The notes below the pieces were generated by a model. It did no database searches. It was given only the letters and a program-made list of their open reading frames with translations, and had not been told where the DNA came from. This document shows positions 1 to 5,234 of a stretch of 5,234 nt of DNA, in pieces. Made by a program: the position numbers and the translations under genes. Origin of the DNA: CAZVXI01 sp964631295 (lineage in GTDB: Bacteria > Planctomycetota > Phycisphaerae > Phycisphaerales > SM1A02). The stretch covers positions 1 through 5,234 of the forward strand of contig CAZVXI010000205.1 in NCBI GenBank assembly GCA_964631295.1. Direction: 5' to 3'. How positions within the stretch are numbered: the first letter of the stretch is position 1; each line of letters opens with the position of its first letter.

Positions 1-1484
1 GGGCAACAGCACATGAGCTTGGCGATCGCTATCAGACCATTGAGTCGCTCGCGGACGATATTGCCCGCTTTCTTGACGGGCTTCCCGTACGGGCGCGTGC
101 TGCCAACCGCTGGTATCTTGCGCGGAAGTTTATTGGTCGGCATCGTTCGAGTGCGGTGATCATCGCATGTGCAGTCGCGCTGTTGATGGGGGCGACGGCG
201 GTATCGATCGCATTTGGCGTGAATGCGCACCGAGCGAACACTCGCACCAGACAACACGCAGACGATATGCGCGGCATGACGACGACGCTGCTGTTCGACT
301 TTGACGAGCAGTTGCAGACGATGCCTGGCTCGACAAGAGCCCGGCGCTATCTTGTCGAGCAGGCGATGACATATCTTGACCGCCTTGCCCAGCGAGAACG
401 GCCGGACGCGGCGTTGTATCGGGAACTGGCATTGGGCTACGATCGGCTGGCGCGCGTGCAAGGCATCAGGCCGTGGTCGAATCTTGGAGATTTCCAGGGC
501 GCGCTCGAGAGTCTCCAGCGTGCTGAGTACTATTCGGTACTCTGGTGCGCGGCTGATCCCAACAGCGTTGAAGCGCGCAAGCACTACAACTGGACGCTGC
601 GATGGATCGCGCTGGCAACGCTGGATCTCGGTGATGCCAGGGAAGCCAAGGAACTCTTCCAGACAGCACTCGAAGCGAATTACGCGCTGCTCGCAGAGCA
701 TCCCGACGACGCTGAGGCCAGGTATGCCATCGCAGCATGCTACTGGCAATACGCCCAGCGACTTGATCTGACCAATCGATCCGATGAATTGCAGCGCATC
801 GCCAATGAGGCGGCAACGTACATTGCTGGGTTTGACCCGAAGCCATCGGATGATCCTGAGACGCTGAAGTTCTACAGCTACACGCCAATCGTTGTATCGC
901 GTGTACTGGATTATGCGGGCCGGCATGATGAATCGTTCGTTTTAGCGCAATATGCACGTCAGTTTGCTCATGGAGCTGCGACGGGTGCTCCGTTGAATCT
1001 TGAATGCGCACTATCGGAGTCGAACTGCGTCCGCCAGATGGCGAAGGCGGCGAGGCACAGCGGGAGCCATCGGCAGGCAATCGGACTCTTCGAGGACGTG
1101 ATTGCGATGCATGATGAGCACTTGGAGCGATTTCCCGATCACCGAGGTCTTTATGTCGTGATGGCTGATTGCCAACTGGCGATTGGTGCATGCCTCGCCA
1201 TGCTGGGTGACTGCGAGGCGGCCATTGATCAATCGCGCTCCGGTCTCGCTGGTCACGAAGCCATCCTGCAGGAGTTTCCGTACAGCTTGCCACACATAGA
1301 AAACACCATTGCGGCGCATCGCCAGCATGCGGAGACACTGGAAGTGGTATTGCAGACCGAGCAGCCGGGTGGGGGCGTGCTCGGCAAGGATTCGGCAAAT
1401 GAACTACGACTTGAACTCGTGGACAGTGTGTCGCGAAGTGAACAGTTGACTGCTCACACAAAGAGCCTGCAAACAGTACAATGA
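1..1484 (+). CDS. Ser/Thr protein kinase, C-terminal part with membrane helix and TPR-like tail (5' end outside window)
   Basis: The frame is open from the window edge (first full codon at base 3) to TGA at 1482-1484, giving 493 visible residues. The first 45 or so (HELGDRYQTIESLADDIARF, then LDGLPVRAR and WYLARKFIGRHR) match the end of the kinase C-lobe and the juxtamembrane stretch of planctomycete Hanks-type kinases. The ATP-binding and catalytic motifs must lie upstream, out of view. One hydrophobic helix follows at about 153-221. The rest is a helical tail with the family's typical wording: PGSTRARRYLVEQAMTYLDR from 324, ELALGYDRLARVQG at 423-464, NLGDFQGAL at 480-506, and further TPR-like helix pairs (GDAREAKELFQTALEANYAL; GSHRQAIGLFEDVI; GDCEAAIDQSRSGL). 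In this family the kinase is cytoplasmic and the tail, beyond the membrane, is thought to bind proteins or signals. The GTG at 156 is internal and not a real start. The signal and the substrate cannot be told from the sequence. The next gene converges on it from the other strand. Confidence 0.9.
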   Translation, partial: ATAHELGDRYQTIESLADDIARFLDGLPVRARAANRWYLARKFIGRHRSSAVIIACAVALLMGATAVSIAFGVNAHRANTRTRQHADDMRGMTTTLLFDFDEQLQTMPGSTRARRYLVEQAMTYLDRLAQRERPDAALYRELALGYDRLARVQGIRPWSNLGDFQGALESLQRAEYYSVLWCAADPNSVEARKHYNWTLRWIALATLDLGDAREAKELFQTALEANYALLAEHPDDAEARYAIAACYWQYAQRLDLTNRSDELQRIANEAATYIAGFDPKPSDDPETLKFYSYTPIVVSRVLDYAGRHDESFVLAQYARQFAHGAATGAPLNLECALSESNCVRQMAKAARHSGSHRQAIGLFEDVIAMHDEHLERFPDHRGLYVVMADCQLAIGACLAMLGDCEAAIDQSRSGLAGHEAILQEFPYSLPHIENTIAAHRQHAETLEVVLQTEQPGGGVLGKDSANELRLELVDSVSRSEQLTAHTKSLQTVQ

Positions 1485-1517
1485 GCCCGGCGGCTTTCGA
1501 TGCGGTTTCGCACTCCG

Positions 1518-1537
1518 AAAAGACCGGTTGATCTTTT
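1518..1537. terminator. Weak A/T-stem hairpin between convergent genes
   Basis: AAAAGA (1518-1523) and TCTTTT (1532-1537) can pair around an 8-base loop that contains CCGG. It lies between the kinase stop (1484) and the minus-strand stop (1599-1601), where a two-way terminator would be expected. The stem is all A/T except one pair, so it is weak as an intrinsic terminator. A second tiny hairpin (TGCG-GTTT-CGCA, 1501-1512) precedes it. Nothing else is visible in the 114-base spacer. Confidence 0.22.
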
Positions 1538-1598
1538 GTCTTGTGCAATGAGTGATGCGGGGCTTTCGTCACGACGTATTGTGGTGGGTGGGCTGATA

Positions 1599-2561
1599 TC
1601 AGTTGGACTGCCGGGGCCGTGGATTTTGTTTGGCGCCGACGCCATCGCTCGCCTTTCGCAGCAGTTGGGCGATGCGTGTGCGGCGGTAGTCGGCGTCTGC
1701 TGCGATGGCAGGCAGTGCATTGGTCGCGCGCGCACGCTGCAATGGTGATGTACCTGCCTCGGGAGAGTCATGGGAATCGCGCGGTGCGCTGTGTGAATCT
1801 GTGTGTGATCGATTGTTGTGTGTGAGTGAAGAAGAAGATATGGAAGATGGAGAGTTGCTGTAACGGCGATGAGCGCGATGGCTTGTTTCCGCGGCCGACG
1901 ATGCGCGCGCATCGTGGTTCGCTTCTGCATTTGTATGTGGAGGTGTATGTGTGTTGCCGGGTGTCTGCCCGGGCATCGCGTTGCTCACGCGATCTGTCGG
2001 CATGGCGCTGATCATTCGAGTTGCCAGTGGTGAGCCGATGTGCATTGAATCGGGTACGGTGTTTGTCATCGGCTCGGCTGATGCATCGGACTCCGGCATT
2101 CCGTATGCCTGACGAAGCGCTTCTGCGCCGATGTAGAACACGGTGCCCTGCCCGACGACCGGCAGGTGGAATCGCTGTTTGGTTTTTCGTACTTCCCACG
2201 TGCCATAGGTTGAATGCGGGAACACTGCGTAGAGTGCGCCTTGCGCGCGCATCTGCATCGCGCGTTCGCCCGGCAGGCGGAAGACCTGGCCGAAATCGTT
2301 GGGGACCGCAAGGCCTGCATCTGTGATGCGCAGCGATGTGCCCAGCGGGTTGAGGTCACTCACACGCTGATCGAGCGGCTCGAGTGTGATGCGATCGACG
2401 ATCGAATCGGTCTCGTTGCGCGGCACGGCACTTGTGCCATCCTGCGCGATGGTGCTCGATGTACACGCGAGCAGTGCGGCTGAGGCGATCGCAGCACGCG
2501 TGTGCCGACTTCGCTGGGGGTCGCGGCATGGAGTCAGGTTTATTCGGGCAGGCTCAGGCAT
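1599..2561 (-). CDS. Exported protein of unknown function with a His/Ser/Thr-rich tail
   Basis: This is a 320-residue reading frame. I chose the ATG at 2559-2561 (MPEPARIN) because it places an Arg-containing n-region before a hydrophobic stretch (residues 23-34, AAIASAALLACT); the frame upstream is Arg-rich and looks non-coding. LLAC at 30-33 could serve as a lipobox, or signal peptidase could cut near TIAQD at 37-41, so I expect export but cannot decide on lipidation. Residues about 52-154 look like one compact domain (NPLGTSLRITDAGL, VPNDFGQVFRLPG, GALYAVFPHSTYG, LPVVGQGTVFYIG), alternating like beta strands. It resembles small exported proteins I associate with Phycisphaerae, but I cannot name a family. 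Residues about 155-280 are low-complexity and rich in His, Ser, Thr, Asn and Pro; a charged, probably helical end follows (DYRRTRIAQLLRKASDG). No Shine-Dalgarno site precedes the ATG. The gene diverges from the RHS gene and converges on the kinase. Confidence 0.68.
   Translation of the reverse strand: MPEPARINLTPCRDPQRSRHTRAAIASAALLACTSSTIAQDGTSAVPRNETDSIVDRITLEPLDQRVSDLNPLGTSLRITDAGLAVPNDFGQVFRLPGERAMQMRAQGALYAVFPHSTYGTWEVRKTKQRFHLPVVGQGTVFYIGAEALRQAYGMPESDASAEPMTNTVPDSMHIGSPLATRMISAMPTDRVSNAMPGQTPGNTHTPPHTNAEANHDARASSAAETSHRAHRRYSNSPSSISSSSLTHNNRSHTDSHSAPRDSHDSPEAGTSPLQRARATNALPAIAADADYRRTRIAQLLRKASDGVGAKQNPRPRQSN
1789..1853. repeat. Low-complexity GT-rich then GA-rich tract inside the minus-strand gene
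   Basis: On the plus strand, bases 1789-1825 are runs of TG/GT (TGTGTGAATCTGTGTGTG and GTTGTGTGTGAGTG), and 1825-1853 is a purine-rich GAAGAAGA-type stretch. Read on the minus strand these encode the Ser/Thr/His-rich part of the tail (for example SPSSISSSSLTHNN and RSHTDSHS). They are imperfect simple repeats, of the sort that change length by slippage, and not an ordered tandem array. Confidence 0.5.
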
Positions 2562-2922
2562 GATGCGTATCTTATCGGCACATCGAGCCGGGCACATGCG
2601 GCCGATGCGACGAGCCGCTGATCTGGCTGACGCATGTCGCCGCACGCAGTTGATCCCACGTCCGCCGGAGCGGTCCCACTCCCTCTCGCGCAAGATCGGC
2701 CGACCGCATATCATCAACTGTGTCTTGCCGCGTCCGGCATTCGTGGGCCACTACATCTGTCATTCATCACGCAACCCGACCCTTCTCCCCACAAGCCGTG
2801 GCGAATCGAAGCGCAGTCGCGGGTCAAGCCCGCCGGTCTCTGAACGCAGCCCCGCCCAATCACCCCACACCCGGCCCAGCCTGCACTATCGCCACCCCCT
2901 CCCGACGCCCGGCAACATCGTG

Positions 2923-2928
2923 TACAAT
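2923..2928 (+). promoter_or_regulatory. Possible -10 box TACAAT upstream of the RHS gene
   Basis: TACAAT matches the sigma-70 -10 consensus at 5 of 6 positions and lies 42 bases before the proposed GTG start. It stands out in a very C-rich stretch. No recognisable -35 hexamer lies 16-18 bases upstream, so the support is moderate to weak. If real, it would give a short leader and transcribe the RHS tip and the ankyrin gene together. Confidence 0.33.
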
Positions 2929-2961
2929 GCTGCGGCCCGCCTGGACTTTCGTGCCCTGCCC

Positions 2962-2966
2962 GGAGG
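2962..2966 (+). promoter_or_regulatory. Shine-Dalgarno site GGAGG that decides the RHS start
   Basis: GGAGG is followed by four bases (CGAC) and then GTG at 2971-2973 in the RHS frame. The spacing is slightly short but workable. No in-frame ATG exists between about 2620 and the RHS core, so this GTG is the best-supported start. The same bases would encode PGG if translation began further upstream. Confidence 0.38.
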
Positions 2967-2970
2967 CGAC

Positions 2971-3945
2971 GTGATCCAACTTCAGAACAATCTGACTCCA
3001 TCGCACGCCGTCACTGCCAACGGCAACGCCAGCGTGCTGGAGCGCTCCGAGGATGACACCTGTGATGAGGTCACCATCCTCGATGCAGACTTCTCAACAG
3101 ATGCCGACAACACCAGCGACTTCGAGCAGCATCATCTCTTCGCCGGCTATCGCCATGATGCCGAGTCCGGCCTCTACGAAGTCCGCAACCGCATGCTGCA
3201 TCCCACGCTGGGCAGGTGGATGCAGAGGGATCCGCTTGGGTATGTCGACAGCATGAACACATTGGAATATTGCACTTCGCGATCACTTACGCTAGTTGAT
3301 CCATTTGGGTTGCTACACAATTGCGGCGAATGCGATACGCGATCGGATACTGGTGCCCACAATCTGCGGATAGCAGGCATAGTCCGCACGCCAATTGGTG
3401 CAGATCCATGGGACGGTGATATAATTGACGATTTTTTTGATGACCTTGAGCGCTTTGAGAATCTGAAGAAGATTTTAGATGCTATCAAAACCGCTACGGG
3501 AGCGGCCCGCAGTATCAAGGATCTACTAGATACACTAGCTGGCAAGATCATCGATGACAGCGTTCCGACTATTGATCCGGACACTCGGCGTAGGATTATA
3601 AACCAGTTTTGGAACGCGTTTCTGACGAACGGATATGACCTGTTTGTTATGGTTGAGTTCGAGGAGTGCAGTCCATGTGATTCGCGAACGCTTCTTCAGC
3701 GCCTGCCTTTCGTTGGCTGCGAGAAGGATGCGACCGAGGGCGAATATGTGACAAAGCGGGCCTATTACTTTTGCCATGGCGGCGATCCGACGATGCCTAG
3801 CCACGTACCTGGGGCTCCTCCCTCAAGAGCCGCATTCGAGGACTGCGTGAACTGTGCCTTGGACTCGGATCCCACTCTCCCAGTTGCGAAACACGGATGC
3901 CCGCCGCCGTGTCGCCGAGACAAGGAGTGGAAATGCGAGAGATAA
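2971..3945 (+). CDS. Truncated (orphan) RHS core fragment with a cysteine-rich C-terminal tip; candidate polymorphic toxin
   Basis: From GTG 2971 the product is 324 residues, whereas complete RHS proteins usually exceed 1000. Residues about 57-114 are the conserved end of an RHS core: FAGYRHDAESGLYEVRNRML, HPTLGRWMQRDPLGYVD and the hinge LVDPFGL (3295-3312). In polymorphic toxins the variable effector tip starts right after this hinge. Here the tip is residues 115-324: an acidic, helical stretch (about 148-197), then a Cys-rich region. The tip has 11 cysteines, including CxxC at 118-121, 233-236 and 292-295 and CPPPC at 310-314. I recognise no nuclease, ADP-ribosyltransferase, deaminase or peptidase motif. 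The core is eroded: SEDDTCDE stands where YEYDxYGE is usual, NTLEY replaces the usual NLYEY, and RSL replaces NPL before the hinge. No signal peptide is seen and no long YD-repeat shell remains, so export as it stands is doubtful. It may be a displaced tip cassette that works only after recombination into a full rhs gene, or a decaying remnant. The ankyrin gene overlaps its end. Confidence 0.8.
   Translation: MIQLQNNLTPSHAVTANGNASVLERSEDDTCDEVTILDADFSTDADNTSDFEQHHLFAGYRHDAESGLYEVRNRMLHPTLGRWMQRDPLGYVDSMNTLEYCTSRSLTLVDPFGLLHNCGECDTRSDTGAHNLRIAGIVRTPIGADPWDGDIIDDFFDDLERFENLKKILDAIKTATGAARSIKDLLDTLAGKIIDDSVPTIDPDTRRRIINQFWNAFLTNGYDLFVMVEFEECSPCDSRTLLQRLPFVGCEKDATEGEYVTKRAYYFCHGGDPTMPSHVPGAPPSRAAFEDCVNCALDSDPTLPVAKHGCPPPCRRDKEWKCER
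3922..3927 (+). promoter_or_regulatory. Strong Shine-Dalgarno site AAGGAG for the ankyrin gene
   Basis: AAGGAG ends five bases before ATG 3933-3935 and lies within the last codons of the RHS gene. It selects this ATG over the in-frame ATG at 3897, and the protein then starts directly with a signal sequence. It is the clearest ribosome binding site in the window. Confidence 0.75.
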
Positions 3946-5135
3946 CACTCGGTTTGACGAGTGTGGCGGTGCTCCTACTCGTCTGTTGTAGTAACAATGG
4001 TACAGACAACGCCATTGACGATCTGGTTCGCGCGATCCGGAGCAACGAAGTTGCGACTGTCGAGTCAATCTTGTCCAGCCAGGACATCGATGTCGATTCT
4101 ACCGTCCCAGATGAACATGGTGCGACCCTCTTGATGATTGCATCAAAAATGGAGAACGAGCCGGTCGTGAAGTTACTACTCCGAGAAGGAGCGGATTTCA
4201 ATCTGCAAGATGCTGAAGGTCTTACAGCCCTCACTTATGCGGCGGCATACGGGAATGCTGCAATTGTGCGCATGCTGCTCGATGCCGGCGCAGCAGTAGA
4301 TCTAGCATCAAGTACCGGGTTTACGCCACTCATGGCGGCAGCCCAGTCAGGCCACGACGTTGTTCAGGTCTTGCTGAGTCATGGTGTAGATCCATCGATT
4401 TCGGATGAGTATGGTCACACGGCAATGCAACTTGCCATCGCGGCGGGGGATGTAGACTCGGTGCGTACCTTGATCGAGTACGGAGCTGCGATCGAACGCA
4501 CGAAGCCCGTGGAAGGAGAAACATTGCTCGGCGAGGCGGCGCAGTCGGGCAACGTCGAGCTTGTTCTGCTGGTCTTAGCACAGACAACGAATGTTGATCA
4601 ACAAGATGTCGATGGACGAACTCCTCTTCTTATCGCTTCATATAATGGTCATGTGGATGTTGTGAAAGCTTTGCTTTCAGCCGGCGCGGATCCCAATGTG
4701 GCATCAAACGAGTTCATGACACCACTAGGCGCATGTTGGCCTCGTGATCCCGAGCAAGCAGAGAAGATAGTCACGATGCTGCTAGATGCAGGTGCAGTAG
4801 TAAATCCACAATTCCAGAGTGCTGCCCTGACGCCATTACATTGGCTTGCTCAAAGTCGATGTGCGGCGTGTGTGTCGGCACTGATTGACGCTGGTGCGGC
4901 TGTTGACGCACGCGCTGACGACGGCTTCACTCCTCTTCTAATGGCAGTGCGAGGCGGCGTGCCCGAAACAGTCGCAATTCTACTGAATGAAGGTGCGGAT
5001 GTGCGACGACGCACCAACGCGCAGGAAGATGTTTATGATCTACTAAGACGGCGTGTCCAAGACGGGGAGACGGACCAGATTGGGAGAATGCTCGATCGGA
5101 AAAGAGAAGGGGGCGAGGTCGGGAGTCGTTCTTAG
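3933..5135 (+). CDS. Exported ankyrin-repeat protein; candidate immunity protein for the RHS tip
   Basis: The product has 400 residues from ATG 3933, supported by AAGGAG just upstream. The N-terminus is a signal sequence (MREITLGLTSVAVLLLVCCS). Cys18/Cys19 suggest a lipoprotein, but the lipobox is imperfect because the residue before Cys is Val or Cys, not Gly or Ala. After an N-capping helix (about 27-57) come nine ankyrin repeats, at about 62-92, 95-125, 128-158, 160-190, 194-225, 227-257, 260-291, 297-327 and 329-359, then C-terminal helices to about 390. Clear repeat wording includes GFTPLMAAAQSGHDVVQVLL and DGRTPLLIASYNGHVDVVKA. Repeats 7 and 8 are irregular (ACWPRDPEQAEK; CAAC). Ankyrin repeats bind proteins and have no catalytic role, and ankyrin proteins are one known class of immunity protein in polymorphic toxin systems. 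The ATG lies 13 bases before the end of the RHS stop codon, so the two are probably cotranscribed and translationally coupled. GC is intermediate (32/60 at 4201-4260). The family call is secure; the immunity role is inferred from position. Confidence 0.9.
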   Translation: MREITLGLTSVAVLLLVCCSNNGTDNAIDDLVRAIRSNEVATVESILSSQDIDVDSTVPDEHGATLLMIASKMENEPVVKLLLREGADFNLQDAEGLTALTYAAAYGNAAIVRMLLDAGAAVDLASSTGFTPLMAAAQSGHDVVQVLLSHGVDPSISDEYGHTAMQLAIAAGDVDSVRTLIEYGAAIERTKPVEGETLLGEAAQSGNVELVLLVLAQTTNVDQQDVDGRTPLLIASYNGHVDVVKALLSAGADPNVASNEFMTPLGACWPRDPEQAEKIVTMLLDAGAVVNPQFQSAALTPLHWLAQSRCAACVSALIDAGAAVDARADDGFTPLLMAVRGGVPETVAILLNEGADVRRRTNAQEDVYDLLRRRVQDGETDQIGRMLDRKREGGEVGSRS

Positions 5136-5234
5136 CATGACGATCGCCGGAAACAAGTACGACGGCCTGGCGAAGAAACAGAAACTATGAAAGCCGGGTC
5201 TCCCGGTGGGTGTCGGCGAGGTCATATCGTCAGT
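5136..5234. other. Downstream end of window, no confident gene
   Basis: After the ankyrin stop (TAG, 5133-5135) an ATG at 5137 opens 17 codons (MTIAGNKYDGLAKKQKL, stop 5188-5190). Its stop overlaps another ATG at 5187, whose frame stays open to the window end. Both are too short to call. CCGGG-TCT-CCCGG (5194-5206) can form a five-pair hairpin but has no following T run, so it is not called as a terminator. Confidence 0.3.

Larger units (their letters stand above)
2562..2970. other. Divergent spacer of about 400 bases without a convincing gene
   Basis: The spacer separates the start of the minus-strand exported protein from the RHS gene. Plus frame 1 is open right across it, but the translation is almost all Arg, Ser, Pro and His with no RHS-like wording until about 2905, typical of a GC-rich non-coding stretch. 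From about 2770 to 2920 the plus strand is markedly C-rich and G-poor (CCCGACCCTTCTCCCC, CACCCCCTCCCGACGCCC). The minus-strand promoter must lie in the left part; a TAAGAT close to the ATG (complement of 2568-2573) is only a 4 of 6 match to a -10 box and I do not call it. The last 60 bases before the GTG (VYNAAARLDFRALPGGD in frame 1) read more like protein, so RHS similarity could start before the chosen start codon. Confidence 0.5.

Noticed and set aside
466..1572. A 368-codon open frame on the minus strand opposite the kinase tail
   Set aside because: The translation has no family wording and is rich in Arg, Ser, Pro and His. The plus strand carries clear kinase-tail motifs over the same bases.
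1500..1748. Plus-strand 82-codon frame after the kinase
   Set aside because: It lies opposite the C-terminal end of the minus-strand gene, has no recognisable motif and no ribosome site.
22..2492. Two GCGATCGC octamers (22-29 and 2485-2492), resembling the cyanobacterial HIP1 repeat
   Set aside because: Two copies in 5 kb of GC-rich DNA is not notable, and the gene content points to planctomycetes.
2386..2970. N-terminal extension of the RHS frame back to the ATG at 2386
   Set aside because: It overlaps the signal-peptide end of the minus-strand gene and translates to an Arg/Ser/Pro/His-rich string without RHS features; the GGAGG-preceded GTG at 2971 is better supported. A short extension to about 2905 remains possible.
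2927..2974. A 15-codon plus-strand frame whose TGA overlaps the RHS GTG, like a coupled leader peptide
   Set aside because: Its ATG overlaps the proposed -10 box, so it would not be in the transcript if that promoter is right, and it has no ribosome site.
5187..5234. Possible start of a further gene (ATG 5187, open to the window end)
   Set aside because: Only 16 codons are visible, without a clear ribosome site or recognisable sequence.
1..5234. Search by eye for CRISPR arrays, tRNA or rRNA genes, transposase genes and terminal inverted repeats
   Set aside because: None seen: no regularly spaced direct repeats, no tRNA-like T-loop and acceptor pairing, no transposase wording.

Overview
The window looks like chromosomal DNA of a planctomycete, probably class Phycisphaerae. 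The strongest clue is the first gene. It is the C-terminal part of the large Ser/Thr protein kinase family in which a kinase domain is followed by one membrane helix and a TPR-like helical tail, a family greatly expanded in Planctomycetota. A moderately high GC content, weak or absent Shine-Dalgarno sites on some genes and an RHS core with the wording HPTLGRWMQRDPLGYVD agree with this. The assignment is by recognition, not by a database search.

Layout. (1) Bases 1-1484, plus strand: 3' end of the kinase gene, cut by the window edge. (2) 1485-1598: short spacer between convergent genes, with only a weak A/T-stem hairpin. (3) 1599-2561, minus strand: an exported protein of unknown function with a signal peptide or lipobox, a compact domain of about 100 residues and a long His/Ser/Thr-rich tail. 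(4) 2562-2970: a spacer of about 400 bases between divergent genes. Its right half is C-rich on the plus strand and ends in a promoter-like TACAAT and a GGAGG site. (5) 2971-3945, plus strand: a short 'orphan' RHS gene. It keeps only the last part of an RHS core, up to the DPFGL hinge, followed by a cysteine-rich C-terminal tip of about 210 residues that I do not recognise. (6) 3933-5135, plus strand: a secreted or lipid-anchored ankyrin-repeat protein. Its ATG lies inside the end of the RHS gene behind a strong AAGGAG site. (7) 5136-5234: no confident gene.

The most interesting part is 2971-5135. A truncated RHS core with a variable tip, directly followed by an overlapping small-repeat gene, has the architecture of an orphan polymorphic-toxin cassette with its immunity gene. 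Base composition supports a modular join: by hand count GC is 41/60 and 40/60 in two core segments (3001-3060, 3181-3240), falls to 25/60 directly afterwards (3241-3300), and reaches 19/60 in the tip (3421-3480). The retained core also shows decay at its most conserved positions, as expected of a displaced cassette. Toxicity of the tip, and immunity function of the ankyrin protein, are inferences from architecture only. The kinase and the minus-strand gene show no functional link to this module.
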